Source: Silene conica
Taxonomy: Eukaryota > Streptophyta > Magnoliopsida > Caryophyllales > Caryophyllaceae
NCBI GenBank assembly: GCA_029255685.2
Contig: CM055316.2
Coordinates: 76,816,861 to 76,880,860, forward strand
DNA length: 64,000 nucleotides
Direction of reading: 5' to 3'
Shown here: piece after piece, positions 34,525 through 46,476 of the stretch
Layout of the letters: each line of letters starts with the position of its first letter
Numbering within the stretch: the first letter of the stretch is position 1
Made by a program: the position numbers and the translations under genes
Notes under the pieces: model-generated
Told to the model about the DNA's origin: nothing
The model's input: the letters and a program-made list of their open reading frames with translations, nothing else
The model's database searches: none

Positions 34525-36546
34525 GTATGTGTTGCTGGAGTATTTTTTTTGTTGTGATCTGATAATAATGTATACAATTTAGACTTTTCTCTTTTCATAT
34601 CCTACTCTATAATACTTTGTATTTGAAAATACATAATTTTATCTTCTATGTTGGGCACTGAAAACCATACATCAAACAGTATGTCGTATTATCCATAACA
34701 ATATATTTGTACTGTAAAAATACCACTTTTCACTCAGAAGAAAACTAACATTTAGTCAGCCTTTTAATCCTTTAATTTGGACCGCTATCAATCTGGCCTC
34801 ATCTCCCACATAAATTAATTTTTTAGCTCAACACGATTAATCTCCAAACTTTAATACAAGCACACATTTGAGAGGAAACTGCAAATTCTCGCGTGCTTCA
34901 TTTCCACCATACCTTTGCACTACACGTTTTTTACTCAACCGGTATATCAACTTTCTGCAATAATCGAATTTCGACCTCAACATTAACATGGAAACAGTAT
35001 TTACGAAAGTTCACACTTCTCCATTTGATCACCATAAAAAAAACCTCAAAAAGAATATACTTCCTCCGTCCCAATCATTTGTTTACTTTTTAATCCTTTT
35101 TTATGAGTATCTTAATCAAAGGCGAACAAATGGTTGCAATAAATGGATGAAATATACATTTTATGATCGTAGCAATTCCCTGTTTCGACAACTATAGTAA
35201 CAAATAGTTACTCTTCCACAATCATTTCTTTTGATTAAAATACAAAACACAGAAAATGTTCATGCAAAGTGCGAGTTTTGAAAACTAAAAAAAAAGGAGG
35301 AAGTTTTAAAAATATAGTAATCATCCTTAAGCATAAACTATAGCCACTAAACCAGTACCACAGCTTTAAGCAGAAACAGGAACAATGTTTTTTATTTGGA
35401 TACAGTTCAGGTATGGCAAATTTCTTGCCCAAAATAACGAGCATTTAAGAGGCATACATGTTGAAATATTCACTCTATTAGAGTATACTACATTACAACT
35501 ACAAGAACACATCATAAGAAACGTGTAACAGGTCACTTGGTGTGTTTGGCAGACCAACTCGGAAATGCATCAAATTTGACCATCGTATTATATAATAGTA
35601 GGCCATTTGTGAGCCATGGTTTATAGGTTCTGTTATTCTGTAATGTCTTCCAGCACAAAAATATTTGAGATGGAAACAAGAGATGGGTAACTCAAAAGAG
35701 AAGCAAGATGGTATCTCCTTATTTCTGATAATAGACCTCAGACTCTAAGATGTAAGCTACAATAAGTCGCTGCAAAACCTAAAATCTAAAGCCAAAATTT
35801 AAACCAGAATCAAAACACATACTTTGAAGAAGCTAAGGGGGATAGGGTTTATCAATTATCACAACAATTCAAACCACAATTCGAAACCGAATCAAAACAC
35901 AAAACAATGAGCAGGAGCAGTATCTAAAATTCCTATTATTTGTAATTAATCTAAAATTCAATATTTGATTAAGGAGATGGGAGAAAGAGTACCTAAGCAG
36001 TGAGCAAAGAGGACTGAACCACGACGACAAGAGAGGACTGAACGATGGCGAGCAGTTGAGCAGTGAGCGGAGTAAAAGAGAGATCTGAGAGAGACGTGAG
36101 TAAAAGAGAAAGAGAGGTCAGTGAAAGAGAGACTATAAAGGTTGAGTTAGAAATATTTAGGGTTTCTGATTATGAACCGAATATTTGTAACAATAACTCT
36201 CAAGAGACGATATAACCGTTTTAAAACTAAAATGGTTTATCCAACAAGTCTTTTTGCTAATATTTAAGTATTTTATTTTTGTGTTATATATAAAGTGATA
36301 CTTATTTAACCCGTCTTAATGTCTTATTGCTTCAAACGGATATTCTTGGTTTGAAACAAGAATTTGTGTATTACTAAGTATGAACCGAAATCAACCGGTT
36401 TTGAGGTTTAAAAACCAGTTCGGTGTTCGCGGTCGGTTAAGTTAATTTTAAAAAATTACGATTTACAATTTTTTCTATTCGGTTTTTTCGTATTCAATTG
36501 TTTATCATCATTCCCTCCTCCTGATAACAAAGCCTATACTTTTTTA
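34525..36546. other. Intergenic DNA; CT-rich leader-like patch at 35985-36150 (minus)
   Basis: The minus strand at 36150-35990 is CT-rich (repeated CTCTCT, GTCCTCT) and ends in TTAG/GTACTC, resembling a plant 5'UTR exon with donor. No downstream coding exon could be found. A one-ended CTTCCTCCGTCCCAATC Stowaway-like end is at 35062. Otherwise nothing recognised. Confidence 0.3.
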
Positions 36547-36697
36547 TCTACCTATATAATTAAGGCCTTCATTTATATACATAACAAATGTTATTAGACT
36601 ATCATATATAACATATATATCTAATGACGGTAATTAATGACATAATTTACAAAATTGAAATTAACAATTCCGTGAATTTTCACGGGTGTTACACTAG
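36547..36697 (+). mobile_element. Very short Helitron-like element, 151 bp
   Basis: Begins TCTACCTATATAATTAAGGC after host A (36546). Ends with stem CCGTGAA/TTCACGG, a short spacer and CTAG at 36694-36697, followed by host T. Ends fit Helitron rules but the element is unusually small. An alternative is a solo 3' end with the 5' match by chance. Confidence 0.5.
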
Positions 36698-37394
36698 TTA
36701 GTTTTGAAATAAGATCACTCAAGACCCCTACTAATCTACTCAAGTTTAACAAAGTCTTAAATAGAGTCTTGAAAATCCAGCACATAATTAATTATTTAAC
36801 TTGTAATTATTTATCATTGTCGCCTATTCCAAACTCCCCACCAAAATCTTTTATTTATATTTTATTACTCTTTTTAGGTTTTGTGTCCACACTAAATAAG
36901 ATGAAAATAACAAATAAAAAGGAGTATTAATTAAAAAAAAATACAAAACGACAAGGCCTAAGTGGTAATTAATACACCTGTACTAATAAATGTTAGATTG
37001 GAGTCCTCTACAAACAAAAAATTTCATAATCTAGAACTTTCCAAAACATGTGTTCACAACTCCACGTAATAAAATATCACAAATTTCTGATTAAGGACGA
37101 AACTATCCATTACAATTGAAAATAAATAATATTTTTGCACGCAGTACAATTAGCATGATCGATAAAATGATCCATTTTCTTCACTTGTCTTCCAACTTGA
37201 CTTATTACGAGAAGATTAATATCCGTTTATAATTTATAACGGATAATATCTGCCACATGGAAAATTCTCCAATTAAATATTACTGAAGTCAAGTCGTTAA
37301 ATAATTAAATACAACTTGGTATATATGGACCCACAAAGTCTTAATCATACATTCATACCCAAAACTTTATTTCACTTTTCCAAATTTCCTTCCC
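36698..37394. other. SGT1 upstream region
   Basis: AT-rich DNA with a possible tRNA-like remnant at 36950-37010. No coding sequence. A GATAATATC-type inverted stretch lies at 37215-37255. Confidence 0.4.
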
Positions 37395-37402
37395 TATATA
37401 AT
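37395..37402 (+). promoter_or_regulatory. TATA box of SGT1
   Basis: TATATAAT in the context TCCCTATATAATAC, about 100 bases before the SGT1 start codon. This would give a leader of roughly 65-70 bases rich in CT and CAA, normal for a plant gene. Confidence 0.6.
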
Positions 37403-37495
37403 ACAAACACACCCCATTCAGCTTCTGTTCAACTCAAATCATCCACCTTCCACAACTCCTCCATCTTCCATTTTTCAACTTCAACTTCAACTTCA

Positions 37496-40400
37496 ATGGC
37501 TTCCAACATCCTTGATCTTGAAACTAAGGCAAAGGAAGCTTTCATTGACGATCACTTTCAGCTTGCCATTGACCTTTATTCTCAAGCCATTGACTTTGAC
37601 CCTTCTCATCCTCATCTTTACGTTGACCGTGCTCAAGCCCACATCAAGCTCTCCAATTTCACCGGTTTTTACTCATTTTCACCTTTCTTTTTGATTTTTT
37701 GTTTGTTGGTACTTGGTAGTTTGATACTTAGATGACTGGGATAGTATTGCTAATAATTGATACATTGATGGGTAGTTTGTTTTTTTATAAAGTTTGAGAT
37801 TTTTTAACTGATTTTGGATAAATCCAGGATATTTGATTTGGGTTTGTATTATTTGAAGTTGTTTGCTGAATTTTGTAATGTTGGTAGTATGATAATCTTG
37901 CCAATGTGTTAAAGATGTGACCTTTTTACTCTGTTCGTCCAAATCATTTGTTTAATTGTTAGAGGGCTATTTTATATTTTAATAAAAGTTAAACAAATGA
38001 TTGAGACAGAGGGATTATGTATTTGGTAGTGTTATAAGTAGATTGTTAGTATATTGTAGAAAATTTTATGAGGGTTGACCTGATTTTGCCCTGCTGTTTG
38101 AGGGGTTGAATGTGTTTGTGATGAGAATTTGGCGTTTGACATGAGTGAATTAGTGATCGAATCGAGTCGATTGTCGAACCATAGGACATTGGTATGCTTG
38201 GTTCATGATAGAATGAAATCTATGATTATTTCTAAGATGAAATGTCTGTGGAAGTGATGTATATTCTTGCTATCTTCATTGATAGAAGATCAATAAAAAG
38301 GACTTCTTTGGAATGACTGTAATATCGTCTCATATGATTCATGAATGGGACTTCACTCATGGCGTTTCCAAATGATGATTCATGTCAGCCGATCCCAAAG
38401 CATTTTGGGACTAAGGCTCTGATGTTGTTGTTGTATTATGATGCATGAATGGGAATGCGACATTCTAGGTGCGGATATTGTTGATATTGCTCTTAACCTG
38501 TTCTTTCATTGACAGAGGCTGTTGCTGATGCAAATAGAGCAATTGAATTGGATCCTTCATTGGCGAAAGCTTATCTGCGTAAAGGGTATTTACTTATACC
38601 ACATTGTTGTGTACATGTGATTATTCAAAGTTTATGCATTGGTCAGAGCTTTGTCTGTCTGATAATCATATCATTATAAGATCGATTTGCTGATAATCTT
38701 TGGGGTTTTTTTTTATCATTGTAGTACTGCATGTGTGAAACTTGAGGAATATCAAACTGCAAAGACAGCATTCCAAGCTGGGGCTGCTTTAGCACCAGGA
38801 GATTCCAGATTTACGAAATTTATTGAGGAATGTGATGCACACCTTGCAGGTATGAATTAGTATATTTAGGCTTATTATGTGTGCTTACCGGGGAGCCTAT
38901 AACAAAAAGCATAGATACTGTGAGTGTCATGTAGGCTTTGGGCTCTGTTAAGGGTGGTCCTATGATGAAATTCCTTGCTTCTGTCTGTCATCTCTCACTT
39001 TCCTGGGTTTCTGTATTGCTGTGGGTCACAATTACCCCATACTCTGTATAAGAATACATGAAAGATTCTTTCGAGCTTAACTAAAGAGTTGATATTCTGG
39101 TTATTCCTTGGCAAAGTTTTGCATTTGCCTGTGCGGAAGCGTGTGTACCTCGTGTTGGGCCGGTGCTTGTGTCCACTGTCTATAATATAGTACGATATTG
39201 TTCGCTTTGGGCCAAGTCCTCACGGTTTTACTCTTGGGCTCCTTCCAAAAAGGCCTCGTACTATTATATTTTTGGGACAAAAGATGATATTTCACCTTTA
39301 CACTACCGACCGATGTGGGACATGGGTTTGCACCCTAACAACCAGTTTTTGATTTATAAATGAATATCGTTATCTGGATGTATAAAGAGTTTGTTGTTAC
39401 TTCTTGCAGTTGAAAATGCCAGTTCGCCGAACCCTTCAGTCGAGAAGCCAACTGAAAGTACTGTCTCTGAAGAACCAACTTCAGTGATTGAAGTGCCTGT
39501 GGCTAAACCAAAATTTAGGTTCTTGTTGACAATCATTTTTGTTCTTTTTAGTAGTTTCTGGCCTGCTTAGTGATAAAAAGCCATTACGTTGCTACATACT
39601 ACGTTTACAGTCATTTTTGATCAAGCTTTGATTACTAACTGCATGTGTATGTGGCAGGCATGAATTTTATCAGAAGCCTGAGGAAATAGTTGTCACTATC
39701 TTTGCGAAGAAAATACCAGCTGCAAGCGTTTCTGTGGACTACGGTGAACAAATTGTAGGTCTTGTCTGACTACATTCCTGCAAGTTGCCGCGATTCATTA
39801 TTTTGTTGATTGACTTCTGTTACTTATTGTTTCACAGCTTAGTGTAACAATTGATATTCCTGGTGAAGAACCCTATCGTCTCCAACTTCGGTTGTTTGGG
39901 AAGGTAAATAAATCTTCAATTACGTAGTTTCTTGTAAATTGTTTTGTATGGCAGGTAGTCCTTTTATGAATTTAGGAAAATATGACGAGCAACTTTCCTT
40001 CGTATATGTATAGACACGGAATTATACTTGAATGAATTCTTACTTGTATGCACACTTAAACTCGCAGATTTTACCAGCAAATTGCAGATACGAAGTTCTG
40101 TCTAGTAAAATTGAAATCCGCCTCGCAAAAGCCGAAGCAATCCAGTGGACTTCTCTGGAATACACCAAGGATGTTGCAGCTGTTCAGAAGATAAATGTGT
40201 CAACTGGTACGTGTATATGTGAAAATATCTCACACCCCTTACTATTGCTTGGTGCAAAATGCCTAGTTATTAAGTGAGCCATTTAAATAGTTTAACGATG
40301 AGTGACGTTCCATGCTACTCAGAGTCTCAGACATGGCTTCCGTTTATTATATGAGCAACAGGTATGCATAGTATGATAGTATCCAGAAGGTTTATTTCTG

Positions 40401-41213
40401 AATGGTTTCGGAAACTCGCAAAAGGATAACTTTCATTTCTTGCTCATTAGATGGGTACTTTGGATTATAATTAAAATTCATAATCGGCTATGATAATAAT
40501 CGGAGAGGGGAGAAAGCATAAAGGTAATGGTAATATATTATTGATAATTCGTTCGTGCCTGTAACTATTACAATCGCGCTAGTATATATAATACTAGCGA
40601 AGATCAGATAATATCACTATCAAATATAATTTATTCTAGACAATCATAATATTATTCTATACGATATATTACGATACCGTATTTCTTAATTATGAATATG
40701 TCGATATCTCGACATATCCCGATATCTCATAACAGGCTAATTTACTGCAGCTGCACAAAGGCCATCATATCCATCGTCAAAGCATAAGATCGATTGGGAC
40801 AAATTGGAAGCTCAAGTGAAAAAGGAGGTACAGTTGTGGCTGCAATGTCACCTAACTATTTATAACTTCGCGAGTCTAACAATTGATCCCCTTTTCCCTG
40901 AATTGTACAGGAGAAGGATGAAAAGTTGGATGGCGATGCAGCTTTGAACAAGTTCTTCAGGGAGATATATGGTGATGCTGATGAGGACACACGACGAGCC
41001 ATGCAAAAATCATTTGTAAGTCTTTCGGAAAATGTTGAAATCATACTCTGACTGCCTAGGATATGCGTTTTCTTTTCCTTTTCTTAAAATATCATTACTT
41101 TACAGGTCGAGTCGAATGGAACTGTCCTCTCTACCAACTGGAAAGAAGTAGGAACGAAAAAGGTGGAAGGAACAGCCCCAGATGGCATGGAGTTGAAAAA
41201 GTGGGAATACTGA
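37496..41213 (+). CDS. SGT1: SGT1 co-chaperone (TPR-CS-SGS), 10 exons, 354 aa
   Basis: Exons: 37496-37664, 38516-38585, 38725-38849, 39410-39518, 39658-39754, 39838-39903, 40068-40206, 40751-40827, 40911-41015, 41106-41213, all with GT-AG introns and matching phases. SGT1 works with HSP90 and RAR1 to stabilise NLR immune receptors and also binds SCF ubiquitin ligase components, in cytosol and nucleus. Domains: TPR about residues 1-115 ([29 protein letters not shown]), acidic/Ser-rich linker, CS domain about 158-247 ([37 protein letters not shown]), and SGS about 266-354 ending MELKKWEY. Length matches plant SGT1 (about 350-370 aa). The start was chosen because it opens the TPR; an in-frame ATG 180 bases upstream lies before the TATA box. 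No lesion seen. Confidence 0.96.
37927..38017. mobile_element. Short Stowaway-like MITE in SGT1 intron 1
   Basis: Inverted arms: CCAAATCATTTGTTTAA on the left and TTAAACAAATGATTGAGAC on the right. Ends are CTCTGT and ACAGAGGG near TA dinucleotides. About 90 bp, without coding. Confidence 0.6.
40577..40599. repeat. Perfect 9-bp hairpin in SGT1 intron 7
   Basis: CGCTAGTAT, 5-base loop, ATACTAGCG. The surrounding 40440-40740 is rich in GATATC/TCGATAT palindromes, suggesting a small inserted element without clear ends. Confidence 0.6.
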
Positions 41214-41582
41214 GATATCGCACCTTTGGCGTCTATATTCATCTTTGTGCAGCATTCTTGGATGTTCTTAGGCTTTTTTACATACTGAAGTTAACTTATG
41301 CTTCTTTGTTCTTTTGAAGTTATCGAGCATCTACGTCTCTAATTTTTGTATTCTTTGCTTAGTTTATGAAACTAGCAATGGAATGTCGGTATCATGGAAC
41401 TTCATTTTGTCCATTGCAACATTGATCCATTTTCTTTTAATTGGGAATTAAATTGAATATTTAGATGATGGATTCGTCGAAACTCTTGTACTGGCGGCCT
41501 GACGGGTCGCCTTCCTCATTACTGAACAAGAAAACTTGCTCAGTGTACTTCAATCCGTCTAGCAGCAAATATGGGAAAACAT
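41214..41582. other. SGT1 3' flank
   Basis: Presumed 3'UTR and intergenic spacer between SGT1 and the convergent tRNA gene. No gene seen. Confidence 0.5.
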
Positions 41583-41588
41583 AAAAAA
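41583..41588 (-). terminator. RNA polymerase III terminator of tRNA-Ala
   Basis: Six T residues on the minus strand beginning two bases after the tRNA 3' end. Confidence 0.85.
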
Positions 41589-41590
41589 CT

Positions 41591-41662
41591 GGAGATGCGG
41601 GGGATCGAACCCCGTGCCTCTCGCATGCAAAGCGAGCGCTCTACCATTTGAGCTACATCCCC
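41591..41662 (-). tRNA. tRNA-Ala (anticodon TGC)
   Basis: 72 nt on the minus strand. Acceptor stem GGGGATG pairs with CATCTCC at the 3' end, including the G3-U70 wobble that identifies alanine tRNAs. The D-arm region holds AGCTCAAATGGTAGAGC, the anticodon loop CTTTGCATG reads TGC, and the T-arm is CGGGGTTCGATCCCCG. A box and B box are intact, no intron, CCA not encoded, as usual for plant nuclear tRNA genes. It lies about 380 bp after SGT1 and converges on it. Confidence 0.96.
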
Positions 41663-42144
41663 TGTTTGATTAAAGAATATTTCAGAAATTTATTAAGATT
41701 GTGCCTTATTAATAGACTTTGGATAAATTTGGGATATTTGATCCGAGTTTGTATTATTTGAAGTTGTTTGTTGAATTTGTTACGTTGGTAATACGATTAC
41801 GGAGTTACTTTTTCACATATGAATTTTAGTCTTTTACATACATTTTCTCATTGATTTTCCATATCATACCCTTTTCTTAAATCTAAACAAATTAACTTTC
41901 ACATGTAACTTTTTTTTCTCTAAAATCGAATCTAATAACTCTAAAAATTTGAAGAATAAATCATAATTGACTAGTTACTAAAACAATTCAGTTATTTTGT
42001 TCAAATTATTAAGGAGAAATTATTAATTTAATTTGTTGTGCATATTAGGGTTTATTAACTTTCAATTTTTCCAAACACCCAGATTAAAAATTCAATAGTA
42101 ACAATTGTTGTAAATTGTAGACGACGGAGTTGCTTGATATATCA
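41663..42144. other. Intergenic DNA, nothing recognised
   Basis: AT-rich. A stretch at 41700-41800 (GGATATTTGATCCGAGTTTG, then GTATTATTTGAAGTTG) is a diverged duplicate of sequence in SGT1 intron 1 (around 37800-37880). Confidence 0.5.
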
Positions 42145-44324
42145 CTAGTTTTAAACCCGTGCAAATTGCACGGGTATATTTTTTAAATCTTATTATTATA
42201 AAAATTATATAAATACTTAAAAGAATTTGTTATATTAAAAATAAATGTAGTATTTTTACACTAAAAATAAAAGTAAAATTAAATGTAGTTTTTACTTGGT
42301 CTTATTATAAACAAAATTGTTTGTAATGCTACTTCAAATTTTGTTCTTATACATTTAAATTTCGTCTCCAATACAAAATGTTTTGTTTGTATTATTGTCG
42401 AGTATTTTGTTTGCTACAACAAATACAAAGTTTCATTTGCAATTAGCGTAATTGATTCATTAATATCATTTGGTTGAATAGTTATAATACGATATATGCT
42501 TCTATTAGCTAAATTTGGGTTTTAACGCTAGCTCTTTTACTCGAATGATACACATAAATTCTAAATTATACACTCCATTTGAAAACAGTTATTCAGATTA
42601 AAAAAATAACACATAGTTCGTCAAATTACATATCAAAATGACTTGTGCACTAAATCAGAAGTTTGGCTCGTTAATCATTTAGTAAAAATTACGTGATATT
42701 AATCGGTAAAAATAATACGAAATGAAAAAAGTGACCTGTGTATAATTGAAATGATTTAGTCAAGCTGCAAAATATGCAAACTCGTGATATAATAATCATA
42801 CAAAAATAATGCTAAATTTGATTTACAGACGCGTGATATAATATGATTTAAGAATCAAATTTTTTAAACACACCTTGCTCCATAAGTTATGATTGTTATT
42901 TTTGTATACAATGACGATAATTAGCCTAAATTATGTCTTAAACACGATAACTCAAGTTCTTGCCGTGTAGTATTTGCCAAAAAAGTGGGTCCTAACATTT
43001 TTCAAATAGTCAACAATTTAAAATTTCGAACTTTTCTAAAACGATGAATAAATCTATAGTGTACAAATTATCGTTTAAGGCGTGATACCGATATGAAAAT
43101 GTGTGAGATCATTTATTTTGACCAATCGTTGGGTCAAAGATAAATATATCATAATGAATCATTATACTTGTCATTTATTTTTACCCATTAATACCTATTT
43201 AACTCACCTTATTAATAACCCAAAAAACACAAAATTACCATTTCACTAACCCACTCCGTCTCAATCTAACCCTATTCCTTACGGCCTCCCCCTTACCAAC
43301 TTCATTGAATAAAATCATCACAGATTATGAATGGATGATAATTGGAATTTTCTTTCCTTTTTACTCTTTATCGTTATCTTCAGTGCATCCATATTCATCA
43401 ATCAATTAGTCTATTTTAACTTAAGTAGTTATTAAAAAAAATGCTCATATTATAGCTAGTCCATTAATATTGAATGTATTACCCGATCTTTGAAAGATTA
43501 TATTTACTCCATAATACTTTGTCTAGATTTATATTTGTATTTTTTTGCCATTTTTTATATTCTCCCGATTTTATATTTTTTTGTGAATATATATTTATTT
43601 TCAAATCTACCTCATTCAATTTTTTCTTACTTTGAAGAAGCTTTTTGTGAAGATCAACCGCATGCAAACAAATATAATTGTACCCAGACCTTTGTATTTT
43701 TTTTGTTTATGAGTTGTTACGATTTGTTTTTAGAAGAATTTAAATTTTCTTATTTTCAATTTGAATCCAATCTTTTCACTAAAAATGGGTAATATGATTA
43801 ACTATTTGGTTGATTGTAGTTTTAAGTTTTTGAATTGATTCTTCGTTATGCAATCTATTATTTTTTTGCTAATAATAAATGTTTAGATTGACATTCTTAA
43901 ATAATCAGTATATCACATAAAACAGTTAGTCTTGCTTGTGACGGGTCGGGTGGAGAGACGGATAATAACACTCACAAAACGAATAGGGAGACAAGGTGGG
44001 GCACCCCCTTGTGCTTTCCTTTCTCATCTAAATGGTCATTTTGTGAGACAAAATGATATCCGTCTTCTCCTTGTGACGGAACCCTCCGTCTACAATGAGA
44101 ATTTGTGCACATAAAAATGGGTATTGTACTATTGCAAATATTTCAATGACATTTTATCTATCAAAACAATTAATTAGCAAATGTATATATACAATCAAGG
44201 TAATTAATTCATTCAGAAGATCATGGATAGTGAAGTAGGTCCCGCCGAATATATTCTTTGAAAAATTGACTTTTAACCACAGAGCGACACCTAAACTCTA
44301 TAGTGGTTGCTTTTATATATAGGA
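42145..44324 (-). mobile_element. Helitron, about 2.18 kb, minus orientation
   Basis: Minus-strand 5' end TCCTATATATAAAAGCAACC (from 44324) follows host A. The 3' end has hairpin CCCGTGCAA/TTGCACGGG at 42157-42176, then AAACTAG with CTAG at 42145-42148 and host T beyond. No Rep/helicase coding. A GACGGAT-type inverted-repeat insertion lies inside at 43925-44110. Confidence 0.7.
43925..44110. repeat. Inverted-repeat family with GACGGATA/TATCCGTC arms
   Basis: CTTGTGACGGGTC near the left and CTTGTGACGGAACC, TCCGTC near the right; GACGGATAATAAC pairs with GATATCCGTC. Related phrases occur at 5950-6055, 26420-26590, 29850-29970 and 37085-37260. Termini and target duplication were not resolved, so it is only called a repeat family. 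Confidence 0.45.
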
Positions 44325-46109
44325 TTCTCACATTGTAATGCTGAAGTAGGCCAACCACTCACACAACAAATTACTAATAAATAATGATAATAATGGTGGG
44401 GCGTCGTGGGGGGATGGGGATTGACCGATTGAATATCTGGTGATAGAGGATTTGAGAAGAGGAGAGCAAGTCGATTATAGCGCAATAGTTCGATTGAAGC
44501 ATGGTTTGTCAGACCATGGCTTTATCGGAGTAATGTGGTTGAAGTGGTTGAGGGAAGAAAGTGAAGGGAAGAGAAGAAAAAAAATTAATTGGGTGTTGAA
44601 AAAAATGACAAGCATAAATTTGTAAAAAGTGTATGTGAAAAAGTAAAATTCGTATGTGAAAAAGTACGTCCCTATGATTAACTTGCCATTGTGCTAAAGA
44701 TGTGATTTTAAGGCCGGTAAAATCCATTTAGGCCCAAATTCCAATTAAGCCCATAAGAGTCAAGTTTGGGCTTGCTAATCAGGCCAACGCATTTAGCCCG
44801 GAATGGCCCGCATATGGGTCGTTTTCTCATCCTGGTCTGACCTAAGCCCGTATGGTCCCGACCCATGATTAACTCTAGTTTGGTGATGCTAATAGGGAAT
44901 TAGTTGGAGCGTTTGTCGGGGCTCGGGAGTAAGAATTTTTATAATACTTCTTCTTTTACTTGACGGCGTGCTGATCGAGTAGAACATACTCGGTCGAGTA
45001 CACAATAACTAGATTTTTAAACCAGAGTCTGTCAGAATGTACTCGATCAAGTACGACGTACTCGAAATAAATACAAAATTACCTCACTTATCACCTAAAA
45101 AATGATATTTTTTTATCCTTGTAACTTATAGGTTCATATGCCAATCTCCATGTCTCCTAAGAAATATGCACCACATAATTGATCTTCTAGTCGTAATTGA
45201 AAACCATCGGAAGTTACCATAATAGTAAACATGGAGATATCAAGTAAAAGACGATTAAAAACGAATTAAAATAAGTTTGAATGAAAATCAAGTTTAAAAA
45301 TGATAACTTTGATGACGGTAATTGAATTAAACATTGAATAAACATAAACTAAATAAGAACCATAATAAACAAAAGAGAAATAAAGATTACCAATAAAAGA
45401 GGATGTAAGGAAATTATTAAGATTAAAAATGAAATGCTTGATTGTTGATTAGAATGAACAAGATTGAAGATTCAAACTATGAGAAATGTTGTTTTTCTCT
45501 ATAAACAAATAAAATTCCGACTTTTTCCTTCCAAATAAGAGTTTTTGCTATTTATAAATTATACATCCCTCCTAAAAGAAATACCGAAATCAAAATAAAG
45601 AGACATCATAAACTTGGGCATGTCCGGGGTAACGTTGCACCGACTGTGCTTAAGTTACTCCGATGCTCGTCTTCTACTTCGGAACTCGGATGTAATCTGT
45701 TTCTTCAGCTCTTCACAAAATTGCACCGGATGCTTTCAATTTACTTGGGCCAGTTGTTAGTTGTTACACCGGATGTAGCTGAGGTTTTACTGCAACGCCA
45801 AATATAACTCAACTAATATAGAAACTTGAACTCGATGTCACCATTCGACAAAGTTAATTTAATGTCCTCAACAAGGAACTCTACATATTCCATCTAAATC
45901 CTCAAGATTTTTATTTGTTATTTGCTCATCTTGCTTCTTAACAAGACGACTACCAATCGATCATAACAGGAGATCCTAATATGTTCCTTAAAAGCAACAT
46001 CAACAATCCCTGAACATAAATAAGCGAAATGCAGAGTCAATTTTAACACAAAAAAACATACGAAATCAGCTCATTAAAATATCAAATTAGAAAGACTTAC
46101 GCGATGACC
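44325..46109. other. Intergenic DNA and 3' flank of the receptor-like gene
   Basis: A GGCCC-rich stretch at 44715-44870, ACTCGATCGAGTA-type palindromes at 44970-45075 and repeated CACCGGATG phrases at 45640-45790 look repeat-derived. No gene recognised. Confidence 0.4.
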
Positions 46110-46239
46110 TTAAGTTCTTCTGCAAACTCTTGCTATATTCACAACCACCATCACATAAATCCGATCTTTGATGTTGTCACAGAACCGGAAGAAAGCATGT
46201 CTCCAAGATGTGTTTACAACTAAAGTACCACAAACTCCC
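46110..46239 (-). pseudogene. 3' tail of the RLP gene, cut off by the copia insertion
   Basis: On the minus strand, starting with the duplicated target GGGAG, the frame encodes a short membrane-proximal and basic cytoplasmic tail with TSWRHAFFRF, and reaches a TAA stop at 46112-46110. This is the normal ending of EIX2/Cf-type receptor-like proteins and is the direct continuation of the reading frame that stops being RLP at 51358. Confidence 0.9.
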
Positions 46240-46476
46240 TATTATAAACTTGAGATATGGAAAATATTATAATATTATTGTATTCACAAAACTTACTTTA
46301 TTACATGAAAGAGTAGGGTATATATACATAGCATAGACTAGGGTATTTACAGTAGGAAATATGTGCACTATCAAATATAGCATGAAATTATTATATGGCC
46401 TTGATTTATGGAATTGGCTGATCTTGTGCAACGGCTGTATTGTGCTCTTGTTCAACGGTCCTTTGTGGGCTTATTA
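46240..46476 (-). repeat. 3' LTR of the copia element
   Basis: 237 bp, preceded on the minus strand by GCAGGGGG. Its first three bases (TAA) are also the stop codon of pol. Confidence 0.93.

Noticed and set aside
37316-37495. Upstream in-frame ATG for SGT1 adding 60 residues
   Set aside because: The TATA box lies after it, and the extension is Ser/Thr/Phe-rich leader translation. The TPR starts right after the downstream ATG.
43490-43792. 100-codon Phe/Tyr-rich frame
   Set aside because: AT-rich Helitron interior; composition reflects base content, not a protein.
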